Source of the DNA: a candidate division LCP-89 bacterium
GTDB lineage: Bacteria > Electryoneota > B3-LCP
Length of the DNA stretch: 13,503 nucleotides
NCBI GenBank assembly: GCA_025774735.1
Contig: JALGZU010000109.1
Coordinates: 1 to 13,503 of the forward strand
Direction: 5' to 3'
Each line of letters begins with the position of its first letter. Positions within the stretch are counted from its first letter, which is position 1. The notes below the pieces were generated by a model. It saw only the letters and a program-made list of their open reading frames with translations. It had not been told where the DNA came from and ran no database searches. Shown piece by piece: positions 6,587 through 13,410 of the stretch. The position numbers were made by a program, and so were the translations under genes.

Positions 6587-7088
6587 CCAGTTCGTAGCGC
6601 GCTCCACACTTTTCACACTTCTCCACCGGCCCGGCCTGAGCATTCTGGCCGTAATCCATCTCCCATCCGCACAGGGGGCAGAAGAAAATCTTCGGCAGGA
6701 TCCCCTCCTCCATCTTCTTGAGCATATCTTCGAAAAGCCGCACGTGGCCGGCTTCCGATTTCAACAGCTTTCTAAAGGTCTCCTTCAGCGCAGGATCTTC
6801 TGCCTCCTTGGAGAATTGGCCGTATAACCTGACGGCCTCCTTTTCGAATTCGAGGTTCAACTTCGTGTGCAGGTAAAGAGTCCTGTATCCTTCCGGGGCG
6901 CCGTCGGCGTCGGCTTCCAGGATTCCCAAGACCTCGTCGATGTGCTCGCCTTCGTTGCGGCGCACGCCTTCGATCAGCGATACCACGCCCGCCTGTAAAA
7001 ACCGCCTCGCCTGCAGGGCATAGCGGTGAGTGGCTCCATATTCCAGATTCAACGTGGTTACCAGGTTTTTCCGTTCCGTGTCCGTCAT
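6546..7088 (-). CDS. rbr: Rubrerythrin-family diiron protein with C-terminal rubredoxin-like knuckle
   Basis: Ferritin-like non-haem diiron protein that likely reduces hydrogen peroxide in the cytoplasm of anaerobes, taking electrons through its rubredoxin-type iron site. From the ATG at 7088 (180 residues): four-helix diiron domain about 5-125, with E16, E46-x-x-H49 and E112-x-x-H115 as likely ligands plus a glutamate near E80. The metal knuckle is C137-x-x-C140 and C158-x-x-C161. Start: GAGGAGAG (7094-7101) is placed correctly for the ATG at 7088, so the upstream in-frame ATG at 7109 is rejected. It has its own promoter (7128-7156) and sits behind the terminator of the zinc-ribbon gene, so it is monocistronic. 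It overlaps thiD by 41 bp tail to tail. Confidence 0.92.
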   Translation of the reverse strand: MTDTERKNLVTTLNLEYGATHRYALQARRFLQAGVVSLIEGVRRNEGEHIDEVLGILEADADGAPEGYRTLYLHTKLNLEFEKEAVRLYGQFSKEAEDPALKETFRKLLKSEAGHVRLFEDMLKKMEEGILPKIFFCPLCGWEMDYGQNAQAGPVEKCEKCGARYELVIEKGDFALKTVQ

Positions 7089-7127
7089 GAATGCTCTCCT
7101 CGTATTCATTTATTTGCGTTCGCATTA

Positions 7128-7156
7128 ATTATAGCAAAACGGGCCGCCGAAAGCAA
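7128..7156 (-). promoter_or_regulatory. Extended -10 promoter for rubrerythrin
   Basis: On the minus strand TTGCTT (7151-7156) is followed after 17 nt by a perfect TATAAT (7128-7133), preceded by TGC to give an extended -10. The start point is near 7121, giving a short leader with a strong Shine-Dalgarno, as expected for a highly expressed gene. Confidence 0.75.
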
Positions 7157-7178
7157 GTAAAAGTAGCGCCCTTAGCGT

Positions 7179-7208
7179 AAAAAAATCCCCGGACGTTCGG
7201 TCCGGGGA
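7179..7208 (-). terminator. Intrinsic terminator after the zinc-ribbon gene
   Basis: A perfect 9-bp stem (7186-7194 with 7200-7208, GC-rich) closes a 5-nt loop. On the minus strand it is followed by seven T (7179-7185). It ends the SDR-kinase-lipoprotein-zinc ribbon unit, about 48 bp past the last stop and just before the rubrerythrin promoter. Confidence 0.92.
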
Positions 7209-7255
7209 AAATGTCTTCTGTTGATAATCAGAGCCTCCGGCTCAACAGATTAGCC

Positions 7256-7453
7256 TCAACTGAAGCCGCTGCCGCCTCCGCATGAAGATCCGAAGTTGTA
7301 GTCGAATCCCGCGGTGGCGAAGGTGGAGACTTTGCGGCTCGGACGGCGGCTCTTGCACTGGGGACAAACCGCCGCCTCGTCACGCTGTGACGAAGATCGA
7401 AGTTCGTCGAAATCGTGCTGGCAATCCGGGCAGTGAAATTCAAAAATGGGCAT
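7256..7453 (-). CDS. FmdB-family zinc-ribbon protein
   Basis: A 65-residue member of the putative regulatory FmdB/CxxC_CXXC_SSSS family. It opens with the typical MPIFEFHCPDC. One zinc is expected on C8, C11, C30 and C33. The C-terminal third is Gly/Ser-rich with a cysteine (SSCGGGSGF), also typical. The molecular role of the family is not established; a nucleic-acid or regulatory role has been suggested from its link with formamidase genes. The start ATG (7451-7453) has AAGG 11 nt upstream, rather far. It is the last gene before the terminator at 7179-7208. The gap of 105 bp to the lipoprotein gene is AT-rich and could hold a separate promoter, but I cannot see a clear one. Confidence 0.88.
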   Translation of the reverse strand: MPIFEFHCPDCQHDFDELRSSSQRDEAAVCPQCKSRRPSRKVSTFATAGFDYNFGSSCGGGSGFS

Positions 7454-7558
7454 TGTGCACGCTACCTTGCTTTTCTGGGAGTATTCTCTTTACCGAATTA
7501 GATGCAGAGAAAACCCGGAGGATCCGCTCTTTTTCTTACTTTTTTTTCACCATGCTTG

Positions 7559-7960
7559 TCATTGTGGAAATTCGGTGATCCCGTACCCCTCGAAGGTCTG
7601 GTCCGGCGCCCGGTAAATCAGCCGGTAGCCCGCGCCGTCCGGCATGGCGGCCCGGCTTACCGCCTCCACCATCATCACCTGCCCGCCGTCGGTGTAGTAT
7701 TTGAAGCTCCACTCCCGTTCCAGGTCCGGCATGATGGACAGGTAACCGGCATCCCTGAGCGTCGCCATTCCTTTGGGAAAGTATCCCCGGTCGTTGTTAT
7801 ATCCCTCCAGCGCTTCGGCGATGTCCGTCAAGGTCGCCTGCACCCTCTGAACCCTCAGTTGCAGGGCGGGATCCTTCTTCCGGCTACTCGAACACCCTGT
7901 CAGGCAGATAATCAGAGACAATCCCATGACCAGATAAATCGGTCCGCGTATGTTTACCAT
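7559..7960 (-). CDS. Lipoprotein with type II secretion GspG/pilin-like C-terminal domain
   Basis: A 133-residue secreted lipoprotein of unknown function. A hydrophobic N-terminus (8-20) ends in the lipobox L20-T-G-C23, followed by SSSRKK, so the mature protein would be lipidated at C23. A helix, VQRVQATLTDIAEALEGY, leads into NNDRGYFPKGMATLRDAGYL, which resembles the conserved helix-plus-loop of GspG/type IV pseudopilins (Y-x-x-D-x-G-x-x-P). There is no pilin prepilin-peptidase site, so it is probably a pilin-like globular domain moved onto a lipid anchor. Start: GGGGA lies 5 nt before the ATG at 7960; the ATG at 7972 lacks a site. It is 32 bp after the histidine kinase and probably cotranscribed, so it could be a sensor partner or target, but this is inference. 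Confidence 0.8.
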   Translation of the reverse strand: MVNIRGPIYLVMGLSLIICLTGCSSSRKKDPALQLRVQRVQATLTDIAEALEGYNNDRGYFPKGMATLRDAGYLSIMPDLEREWSFKYYTDGGQVMMVEAVSRAAMPDGAGYRLIYRAPDQTFEGYGITEFPQ

Positions 7961-7992
7961 GCTGTTCCCCATTGAATTTAAATTAGAGTCAG

Positions 7993-9129
7993 TCAGGAAG
8001 GTGAAGCACCGCTTTCGGACAAACTAACCGTCACGGTCGTCCCTTCCTCGGCGGAAGAGGTGACCCAGATCGCGCCGCCGTGCGCCACGGTGATCAGTTC
8101 CGCGAACGTCGTACCCAGGCCGGTGCCACCGATGTTCTTCTTGGTCGTGTTGAACCGCTCGAAGAAGGTGGCGAGTCGTTCGGGGGGGATCGGTGCGCCG
8201 CCGTTATGGATCGCCACGGCGGGTTGTCCGCCCTCTTTATATAGGCGAACTCCTATGACTTCGTCGGGGATCCCGGCAACGTGCTCGATCGCGTTTTTAA
8301 GCAGGTTGACGAACACCGACCGCATCCGTCCCCGGTCGGCCCGAACCATCTGCACCCCTTCATCTTCGATGATAACTATGACCTTCGACTCCTGGGTGAG
8401 CGGTTCCAACTGTTCGAGACTGCCGTCCACCAGCTCCCGGAGTGATACTTCTTCGAGGGTCAATTCGATCTTCCCGGCCTCGTATTGCTCCAGGTCGCGC
8501 AGCATCTCGATGATGTTTAGAGTCGAGAACGTTGTATCCCGGGCGCCTTCGAGGTATTTTTTTATCCGCCGGGGCACCGGTCCGGCCATGGTCAGAGCCA
8601 GTTCATGGTACCCGATAATCGACGCGAGCTGGTTCCGCAGTTCGTGCCGTAAAAACGCCCCGTACTCCCGACGCAACCGCTCCATCCTGGCTTCCAGCGC
8701 CCGCTTGTCGGAAATGTCGATGGCCAGACCCATGTAATGGCTCGTGTCGCCCTTTGAATCACGGATCGGTGTGATGGAGAGCATTACCGGCACGGTCCCA
8801 CCATCCTTACTGCGGTTCAGAATCTCCCCCTTCCAGAAACCGATCTTTGGATTGAGGATATCCTGCCACATGATCTGGTAGATCTCTGGATTTGTCTTCG
8901 GATGTCGCAGCAGGCGCGGAGTCCGGCCGATCGCTTCATCCCTGCTATATCCGTAAAGCGCGGTAAAGGTGGGATTGACGTCGACGATGACGCCCTTCCG
9001 GTCGGTGATCATGATGGCGTCGGAGGAGTCCAGGAAACTGCGCCGGAAGATGCGCCGTTCGGCCTCTCGGGTGGACGGCTTCGGGGGATTTTTCTGGGGC
9101 TTACTCACGGCCTGAATCCAAAGAGTCAT
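7993..9129 (-). CDS. PAS-domain sensor histidine kinase (soluble)
   Basis: A 378-residue kinase with no membrane segment, so a cytoplasmic sensor. PAS domain about 28-145: DSSDAIMITDRKGVIVDVNP, GYSRDEAIGR, the RSKDG strand, then the PAC-like GLAIDISDKR. Dimerisation helix with phospho-acceptor H162 in RHELRNQL. ATPase domain: N-box NLLKNAIEH (N275, N279), G1 HNGGAPIPPE (309-317), F-box FFERFNTTK (322-330), G2 GGTGLG (334-339). No response regulator is nearby, so it is an orphan kinase here. The PAS sequence resembles those found with GGDEF/EAL proteins (RLLRHPKTNPEIY). The ATG at 9129 overlaps the SDR end by 29 bp; a GTG at 9108 is an alternative start. Signal unknown. Confidence 0.9.
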   Translation of the reverse strand: MTLWIQAVSKPQKNPPKPSTREAERRIFRRSFLDSSDAIMITDRKGVIVDVNPTFTALYGYSRDEAIGRTPRLLRHPKTNPEIYQIMWQDILNPKIGFWKGEILNRSKDGGTVPVMLSITPIRDSKGDTSHYMGLAIDISDKRALEARMERLRREYGAFLRHELRNQLASIIGYHELALTMAGPVPRRIKKYLEGARDTTFSTLNIIEMLRDLEQYEAGKIELTLEEVSLRELVDGSLEQLEPLTQESKVIVIIEDEGVQMVRADRGRMRSVFVNLLKNAIEHVAGIPDEVIGVRLYKEGGQPAVAIHNGGAPIPPERLATFFERFNTTKKNIGGTGLGTTFAELITVAHGGAIWVTSSAEEGTTVTVSLSESGASPS

Positions 9130-9904
9130 TTGATCCGGCCGCCTTGCGGAGCATGACCCGGCGGCCCAGCGGCCCTAGCAGGTTGAAGACATAAACCAGC
9201 AGACCGCGGTGCGGCGGGACGTAGGATACCGGCCGGTTCCTGAGGATCGCAGTCTGGATCACTCGGGATACCTGTGCGGGAGTGGCCATCTTTGCGTGAG
9301 TATCGCCCTCCCAGACACCTGCATGGAAGAACTCCGTGTCCACGGGACCGGGATTGACCAGGTGGATGGTGACGCCCGAACCCGCCGCTTCGTAGGAAAC
9401 CGCATCCGTAAGAGCGCAGAGAGCGAACTTGGTTGCGCAGTAGGCAGCCATATTGGGCAGTGCCACTTTTCCGGCTCCCGAAGAGACGTTTACCATGGCG
9501 CCGGATCCCCGTTCGATCATGGCAGGCAGAAATGACGACATCAGGTGGGATGCAGCAGTGAAATTGACCTCAATCATTCTCGAAATCTCCGCCGGAGTCT
9601 CCTTTATGAAGCGGCGGTAATTCCCGTATCCGGCATTGTTGATCAATAGATCCGGACACCCCCGGCGCGCGAACACTTCGCTCACCAGGTTCTCCCGCGC
9701 TGCCGCGTTGGAAAGATCGCAGGGCAGGACATCGGCCTCGCCGCCTGATTCCTGAATCCTGCCGGCCAGCGCCTCCAGAAGTTTTACCCGCCGCGCCACC
9801 AGGATCAGCCGGGCGCCTTTCCCGACCAAATCGAAGGCGGTTTGATAGCCGATGCCCGATGAAGCGCCGGTGATCAGAGCGGTTTTATCACAGAAGGTTT
9901 TCAT
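9101..9904 (-). CDS. Short-chain dehydrogenase/reductase (classical SDR)
   Basis: NAD(P)-dependent oxidoreductase of unknown substrate, 267 residues. Rossmann glycine motif TGASSGIG at 12-19, a basic pair VARR (36-39) that suggests NADP(H), CDLS at 62-65, NNAG at 89-92, and the catalytic tetrad N114, S142, Y155 and K159 (YCATK). NPG at 184-186 follows. The C-terminus has a hydrophobic amphipathic stretch (GLLVYVFNLLGPLG) and a basic end (RRVMLRK), so peripheral membrane binding and a lipid-like substrate are possible. No good Shine-Dalgarno precedes the ATG. A TATAAC lies 15 bp upstream, so a nearly leaderless message is possible. It is the first gene after the PfkB terminator and overlaps the kinase gene by 29 bp. 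Confidence 0.92.
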   Translation of the reverse strand: MKTFCDKTALITGASSGIGYQTAFDLVGKGARLILVARRVKLLEALAGRIQESGGEADVLPCDLSNAAARENLVSEVFARRGCPDLLINNAGYGNYRRFIKETPAEISRMIEVNFTAASHLMSSFLPAMIERGSGAMVNVSSGAGKVALPNMAAYCATKFALCALTDAVSYEAAGSGVTIHLVNPGPVDTEFFHAGVWEGDTHAKMATPAQVSRVIQTAILRNRPVSYVPPHRGLLVYVFNLLGPLGRRVMLRKAAGSNDSLDSGRE

Positions 9905-9940
9905 GGAATCGGAGGGTCTGTTATAAATTCAAAACGAAAT

Positions 9941-9965
9941 CAAAATCGCCGGGGATCCCGGCGAT
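9941..9965 (-). terminator. Intrinsic terminator after the PfkB-family kinase gene
   Basis: ATCGCCGGG (9945-9953) pairs perfectly with CCCGGCGAT (9957-9965) around a 3-nt loop. On the minus strand it is followed by TTTTG and further T-rich sequence. It lies about 100 bp past the kinase stop. The gap 9966-10066 holds nothing else that I recognise. Confidence 0.8.
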
Positions 9966-10066
9966 ATTTGAGACGATTATTTCGGCGTTGAATTTGAGAG
10001 CGACGACGCCACCGGGTTACAATCCGTAGGATCCTTATCCCTCTTCGCACCTGGATCCCTTTAGCC

Positions 10067-10981
10067 CTACACCAGCCAGGGTCCGATGCCGCTCACAGTG
10101 GCGTTCATGGCCGCCGCCTTGACGGCGAATTTTGCCGCCGCAATCGGTTCCACACGCTTGGTGAGCTGATAAATGAAAGCCGATGAAAAAACGTCCCCAC
10201 AGCCGGTCGAATCGAGGATGCTGCGTAGTTTGAACGGAGGGATCTCTTCCCGCAAGATGCCATGATCGTCTGTATGGAAGTAGTAGGCGCCTTCAGCTCC
10301 GCGGGTCACGATCACCCCGCGGGTACCCCTCTCCAACAGCCAGTCCGCCACTTCCACCACGCCCGCAACCGAGGGGTTGATCTCACCCGTAAGGCTGGCC
10401 GCCTCAGGCCAGGTAAACTGAACGTAATCCATCCCCTCGAGCCAATCCTGCCAGTTGCGGAAAGCAATACGCCGCCTGAGGCCTTTGGAGTCCGGTTCGC
10501 TCAGCGTTAAACTGTGCACGTCAACGAGAATGGTCTCCTTGAACGTCTCCCGGATGTTCCGCAGGGTTTCCAGGGAAATGTCGCGGCCGGAGGTGAAATT
10601 GATCAAGAGAAACTTTAGGCCGCCCAGATGCTTGGCGAGATGCTCGAAAGGAATCGGAGGCAGTGTCAGTTGAGCTGCTTCCTCCTTCTCATCCTGGGTG
10701 ATGCACTTCAACACAATCCGGTTCTGCTGTTGCGAGTTATGCAGAACCGCATCCGTCTCGATATTGGGGAACCTCTTCAGGATTTCCAGAAAATCCTCCC
10801 GTGAATCCGCGCCCAGAGGACAGATGGGACGCACCTTCACGGTGGATGAGGGAACGGTGGAACTGAAGTAGTGGGATAATGTGAGAATATTGTAGATCAC
10901 TCCACCCCAGGAAACCACCTTCGCTCCCGAAGGGAGGATCAATTTATCACGGTTTGGGGTACCGATAATGCCGACGTTCAT
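10067..10981 (-). CDS. PfkB/ribokinase-family carbohydrate kinase
   Basis: ATP-dependent kinase of a sugar or nucleoside; substrate unknown. 304 residues, normal for the family. The glycine pair WGGVIYN (25-31) is the substrate-site signature. NFTSGRDIS (128-136) and DVHSLTL (154-160) follow. VTRGAEGAYYF (225-235) is the usual nucleotide-region strand, and DSTGCGDVFSSAF (257-269) holds the anion hole and catalytic base D263. The family usually has DTTGAGD, so S258 and C261 are variants, both tolerated in some members. The N-terminal GTPNRDKLILP replaces the common GxxxxD start. GGGGA is 7 nt before the ATG, so the start is firm. It lies 90 bp after the acyl-CoA dehydrogenase and is followed by a terminator, so it may be the last gene of that unit. 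Confidence 0.9.
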   Translation of the reverse strand: MNVGIIGTPNRDKLILPSGAKVVSWGGVIYNILTLSHYFSSTVPSSTVKVRPICPLGADSREDFLEILKRFPNIETDAVLHNSQQQNRIVLKCITQDEKEEAAQLTLPPIPFEHLAKHLGGLKFLLINFTSGRDISLETLRNIRETFKETILVDVHSLTLSEPDSKGLRRRIAFRNWQDWLEGMDYVQFTWPEAASLTGEINPSVAGVVEVADWLLERGTRGVIVTRGAEGAYYFHTDDHGILREEIPPFKLRSILDSTGCGDVFSSAFIYQLTKRVEPIAAAKFAVKAAAMNATVSGIGPWLV

Positions 10982-11071
10982 GATCTATTCCCCACTTGAT
11001 GTTATAGCCAGGCTTTGCCGCGACTTCGATCTATGCCTAAATAGTCCGCAGAACCTGCCCGCGAACCGCTT

Positions 11072-12208
11072 CTACAGCTCCCGGTCGATAATCCCGCGCA
11101 GGATCTCCGACGTGCCTCCGCCCAACAGCAGAAAGCGGGCGTCGCGAAAATAACGCTGTACGTCGTACTCCATCGAGAAGCCGTAAGCGGCTAAAATCCG
11201 CATCGCCAGGTCGGCGATCTCGTTAGCCGCTTCGGATGCGACCAGTTTCGCCATCGCCGCTTCTTTCGTACAGGCCGTGCCGGAATCTATCATCCAGGCG
11301 GTGCGGTACACGTGCAAACGGGCTGTCTCGATTAAAGTCGCCATGTCCGCCAGCTTGAACGAGATAGCCTGAAATTTTCGAATCGGCCTGCCGAAAGCAA
11401 TCCGCTCACCGGCATACTGTAACGCCTGTTCGTAGGCCGCCCTCGCGCACCCCAGCGACAAAGCACCCGTATGCACCCTGATTTCGTTTAAAACCTTGCT
11501 CAAATTCGCAAATCCGGTGCCCTCCTCTCCCAGTAAATTCTCGGATGGAATCACGCAGTCATCGAAGTAGAGTTCCGTGTTGGGCGCAGCTTTCGTTCCC
11601 AATTTTGGCATCGCTTTGCCCAGAGAAAAACCCGGCGTGTCTTTCTCCACGAGAAAGATATCGATCCCCTTGAAACCGGCTTCTGGATCCGTCTTCGCAG
11701 CCACAGTAAAGAAGTCGGCTTGAGGTCCCAGGGTAACCCAGTTCTTGTAGCCGCTGATGATCCACTGGTCCCCCTTCTTCACCGCCCGGGTTTTGATCGC
11801 GCCAAGGTCCGAACCCGCGTCCGGTTCGGTCATGCAAATGGTCCCGATTTTCTCGCCGCGCAGCGCCGGCAGCAGAAGCCTCTCATGCTGCTCTTTGGTG
11901 CCGAAGCGGTAGATGAAATCGGTCCCCATCAAACTCTGCATCTGGCAGGCTGCAGCCAGAGCCAGGTCGCCTCTCGCCAATTCTTCCAGGACCGCGGCGA
12001 AGGACACGGCGCCGACGGCTGAGCCGCCCACCTCTTCGGGATAACGCAGGGCGAAATAACCGAGTTCGCCCATCTTTTGAAACAGGTGTATCGGAAATTC
12101 GCTCGATTCATCGCGCTCTTTGGCGGATGGGATAACCTCCGATTCGACGAAGCGGCGCACCTGTTGACGGAGAAGATCGTGTTCTTCGTCAAAGGCAAAG
12201 CTGATCAT
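11072..12208 (-). CDS. Acyl-CoA dehydrogenase family flavoprotein with a non-canonical catalytic site
   Basis: FAD-dependent alpha,beta-dehydrogenation of an acyl-CoA (or a carrier-bound acyl group) is expected; substrate unknown. 378 residues with the complete three-domain fold: N-terminal helices to about 120, beta domain with MTEPDAGSD (126-134) and YKNWVT (154-159), and C-terminal helices with ERIAFGRPIRKFQ (268-280) and RDARF (355-359). The usual catalytic Glu of the YEGT motif is replaced: GGGTSE (363-368), with G364 at that place. In isovaleryl-CoA and long-chain enzymes, which also lack it, the base sits just before a conserved Arg in helix G; here that residue is I243, but E242 is next to it (NEIR). 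No strong Shine-Dalgarno precedes the ATG. It starts 12 bp after the GYF-like gene, so the two are cotranscribed. Confidence 0.93.
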   Translation of the reverse strand: MISFAFDEEHDLLRQQVRRFVESEVIPSAKERDESSEFPIHLFQKMGELGYFALRYPEEVGGSAVGAVSFAAVLEELARGDLALAAACQMQSLMGTDFIYRFGTKEQHERLLLPALRGEKIGTICMTEPDAGSDLGAIKTRAVKKGDQWIISGYKNWVTLGPQADFFTVAAKTDPEAGFKGIDIFLVEKDTPGFSLGKAMPKLGTKAAPNTELYFDDCVIPSENLLGEEGTGFANLSKVLNEIRVHTGALSLGCARAAYEQALQYAGERIAFGRPIRKFQAISFKLADMATLIETARLHVYRTAWMIDSGTACTKEAAMAKLVASEAANEIADLAMRILAAYGFSMEYDVQRYFRDARFLLLGGGTSEILRGIIDREL

Positions 12209-12220
12209 GCTGGCACAGAT

Positions 12221-12796
12221 TTAATTCAGGATTTTTTCTCTAAGGGTCGGAATGTAGGGATCGGTTGACTCTTCATTCAGAAGTCGTATCATATCCGGTT
12301 CGATCACATCGCCGACGGACCGGGGCTGGATGCGGTGAAATTTCATCAACTGCTGCAGGTTCAGGTCGTGGTCGGCTCGCATAGCACTGTAAATCCCCAT
12401 TGCCATCCACCCCGCAAAGATCAACGGCAGAAGGTATGTGGCGGTGAGGTCCAGCAGAAGTCCCGTAAAGAGCATCCCCACGAGCACTGCGGCTGTCAGG
12501 AGCAGGCGGCCGCCGCCCCGGCGGGGCATTCCATGAAGAAAGTACCAGAATCCCCCTAATGCCAGTGCAGAAAAATTGAAGCGGGGCTGACGGATATGAT
12601 CAAAGATATCCTGAGAAGACTGGCTGGAACCGTTATCGATGAGCGTCTCGAACGACTCGGAATCCAGCTTGAATTGATGAATCTCTTCGATCGGTATCCA
12701 CTCAACTGCTGTGCCGTCCCGGACCAGGAGTCGGTCACTCGGCTGAAATTTACCGCCCTGCAGCCCCCGGATAAACTCTTCGGGGGACTTCAACAT
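12221..12796 (-). CDS. GYF_2-like / DUF2628-like small membrane protein
   Basis: Function unknown, 191 residues. The N-terminus resembles a GYF_2 domain: PEEFIRGLQGGKFQPSD, then VRDGTAVEWIPIEEI (up to about residue 42). A polar linker leads to FNFSALALGGFWYFLHGM (73-90), similar in style to DUF2628 proteins, then two membrane helices (about 97-117 and 120-139). A charged C-terminal tail of about 50 residues follows. Start: GGAAGG (12805-12810) lies 8 nt before the ATG at 12796, which I prefer over a TTG at 12874 that has no site. Both domain calls are by eye and moderate. It precedes the acyl-CoA dehydrogenase by 12 bp and is probably the first gene of its operon. Confidence 0.72.
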   Translation of the reverse strand: MLKSPEEFIRGLQGGKFQPSDRLLVRDGTAVEWIPIEEIHQFKLDSESFETLIDNGSSQSSQDIFDHIRQPRFNFSALALGGFWYFLHGMPRRGGGRLLLTAAVLVGMLFTGLLLDLTATYLLPLIFAGWMAMGIYSAMRADHDLNLQQLMKFHRIQPRSVGDVIEPDMIRLLNEESTDPYIPTLREKILN

Positions 12797-13042
12797 GAAC
12801 AGAACCTTCCCCCTTCTGATGAAAACAGGATTCACGGTATGCGATCTTACTTTTGCCGGTGGTGTCACTTTCAAACGAACGCCTTCGACTCACCGATGTG
12901 AGCCCTCAACGGATGGGCGCCGCGTCCCCCCTCACCGGGACGTAGTCAGATCGAATATACGCTACCTGATCATATAATGCAAGATAAAAATGGATCTTTC
13001 AGAGGCAAAGAACTGGAAGGTGGAGGGAAGGTGAATAGTCTT

Positions 13043-13079
13043 GTTCCAGTGTTACGACACCGGACATTTGATCTGGAAC
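13043..13079 (-). repeat. Inverted repeat at the 5' end of the GYF-like/ACAD operon leader
   Basis: GTTCCAG (13043-13049) pairs exactly with CTGGAAC (13073-13079); inside, GTGT/ACAC (13049-13052/13057-13060) forms a competing or nested small hairpin. It begins about 13 nt after the predicted start point. Further in the leader lie CGTCCC/GGGACG (12923-12928/12937-12942) and CTCAC/GTGAG (12889-12893/12898-12902). None has a U-tract. Otherwise 12797-13150 holds no gene that I can support. Confidence 0.4.
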
Positions 13080-13098
13080 CGGGGTGGAGTTGGGTGAT

Positions 13099-13125
13099 AT
13101 TATAGCGGTGGAAGTTCGCACTCAA
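13099..13125 (-). promoter_or_regulatory. Probable promoter of the GYF-like/ACAD/PfkB operon
   Basis: A perfect minus-strand -10 TATAAT (13099-13104) with TTGAGT (13120-13125) at 15 nt, or CTTGAG at 16 nt, upstream. The spacing is short, so strength is uncertain. The start point near 13092 would give a leader of about 295 nt. Confidence 0.5.
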
Positions 13126-13150
13126 GGGAGTTCGATCTCCCCGGAAAACC

Positions 13151-13315
13151 TTAATTGAACTGACGTCGGGATCTCTTGCGGCGATCCTCCCCTTCGCGGC
13201 GGTCAGGCATGGTCTCCAGGCGTCGCTCCATCAGGCTCAAACCGTCGGATGACTGGTCACGACGTTCTCCAATTCGGCGTTCCCCCTCACGTCGATCGAT
13301 AAAAACCTTTCCCAT
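13151..13315 (-). CDS. Small arginine-rich repeat protein (DRREGE-type repeats)
   Basis: I do not recognise a named family. 54 residues, 15 of them arginine, with many acidic residues between, so charge-patterned and probably disordered or helical. An imperfect repeat occurs twice: DRREGERR (7-14) and DRREGEDRR (38-46), with IGERRD and LMERRLE as partial copies. Arginine-pair motifs of this kind occur at the ends of PilZ-type and other signalling proteins, but here the motif stands alone. Start: GAGGAGG lies 5 nt before the ATG at 13315, so the longer in-frame start at 13378 is rejected. It has its own promoter (13382-13410). No clear terminator follows; a 5-bp hairpin at 13126-13141 lacks a U-tract. 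Possible roles are nucleic-acid or c-di-GMP/ribosome binding; all are speculation. Confidence 0.7.
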   Translation of the reverse strand: MGKVFIDRREGERRIGERRDQSSDGLSLMERRLETMPDRREGEDRRKRSRRQFN

Positions 13316-13381
13316 GGGCGCCTCCTCGTTTCTCTGCCGGGTGGTGTTGTAAGGTATGAATCGGTTAGATCCCTGCAACGA

Positions 13382-13410
13382 AAGTTAAGAAAGAAAATAG
13401 TCTTTGTCAA
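13382..13410 (-). promoter_or_regulatory. Promoter of the arginine-rich small protein gene
   Basis: A perfect -35 TTGACA (minus strand, 13405-13410) is followed after 17 nt by TAACTT (13382-13387), a 3-of-6 -10, in AT-rich DNA. The start point is near 13375, about 60 nt before the ATG. To the right, 13411-13503 shows no gene; the A-tract at 13491-13498 could be the U-tract of a minus-strand terminator whose stem is outside the window. Confidence 0.6.

Noticed and set aside
7511..7550. Possible terminator in the T-rich stretch between the lipoprotein and zinc-ribbon genes
   Set aside because: The only stem (CGGA/TCCG) is 4 bp; its T-rich side faces the plus strand, where no gene ends.
13015..13033. 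Short direct repeat GGAAGGTG twice at an 11-bp period
   Set aside because: Two 8-bp copies in purine-rich DNA can arise by chance, and the position downstream of the -10 gives no clear regulatory meaning.
13079..13144. tRNA-like element: CCGGGG/CCCCGG ends with GGGAGTTCGATCTCCC resembling a T-arm
   Set aside because: The T-loop is one base short, there is no acceptor-stem 3' end, anticodon arm or D-arm that fits, and the promoter -10 lies inside it.
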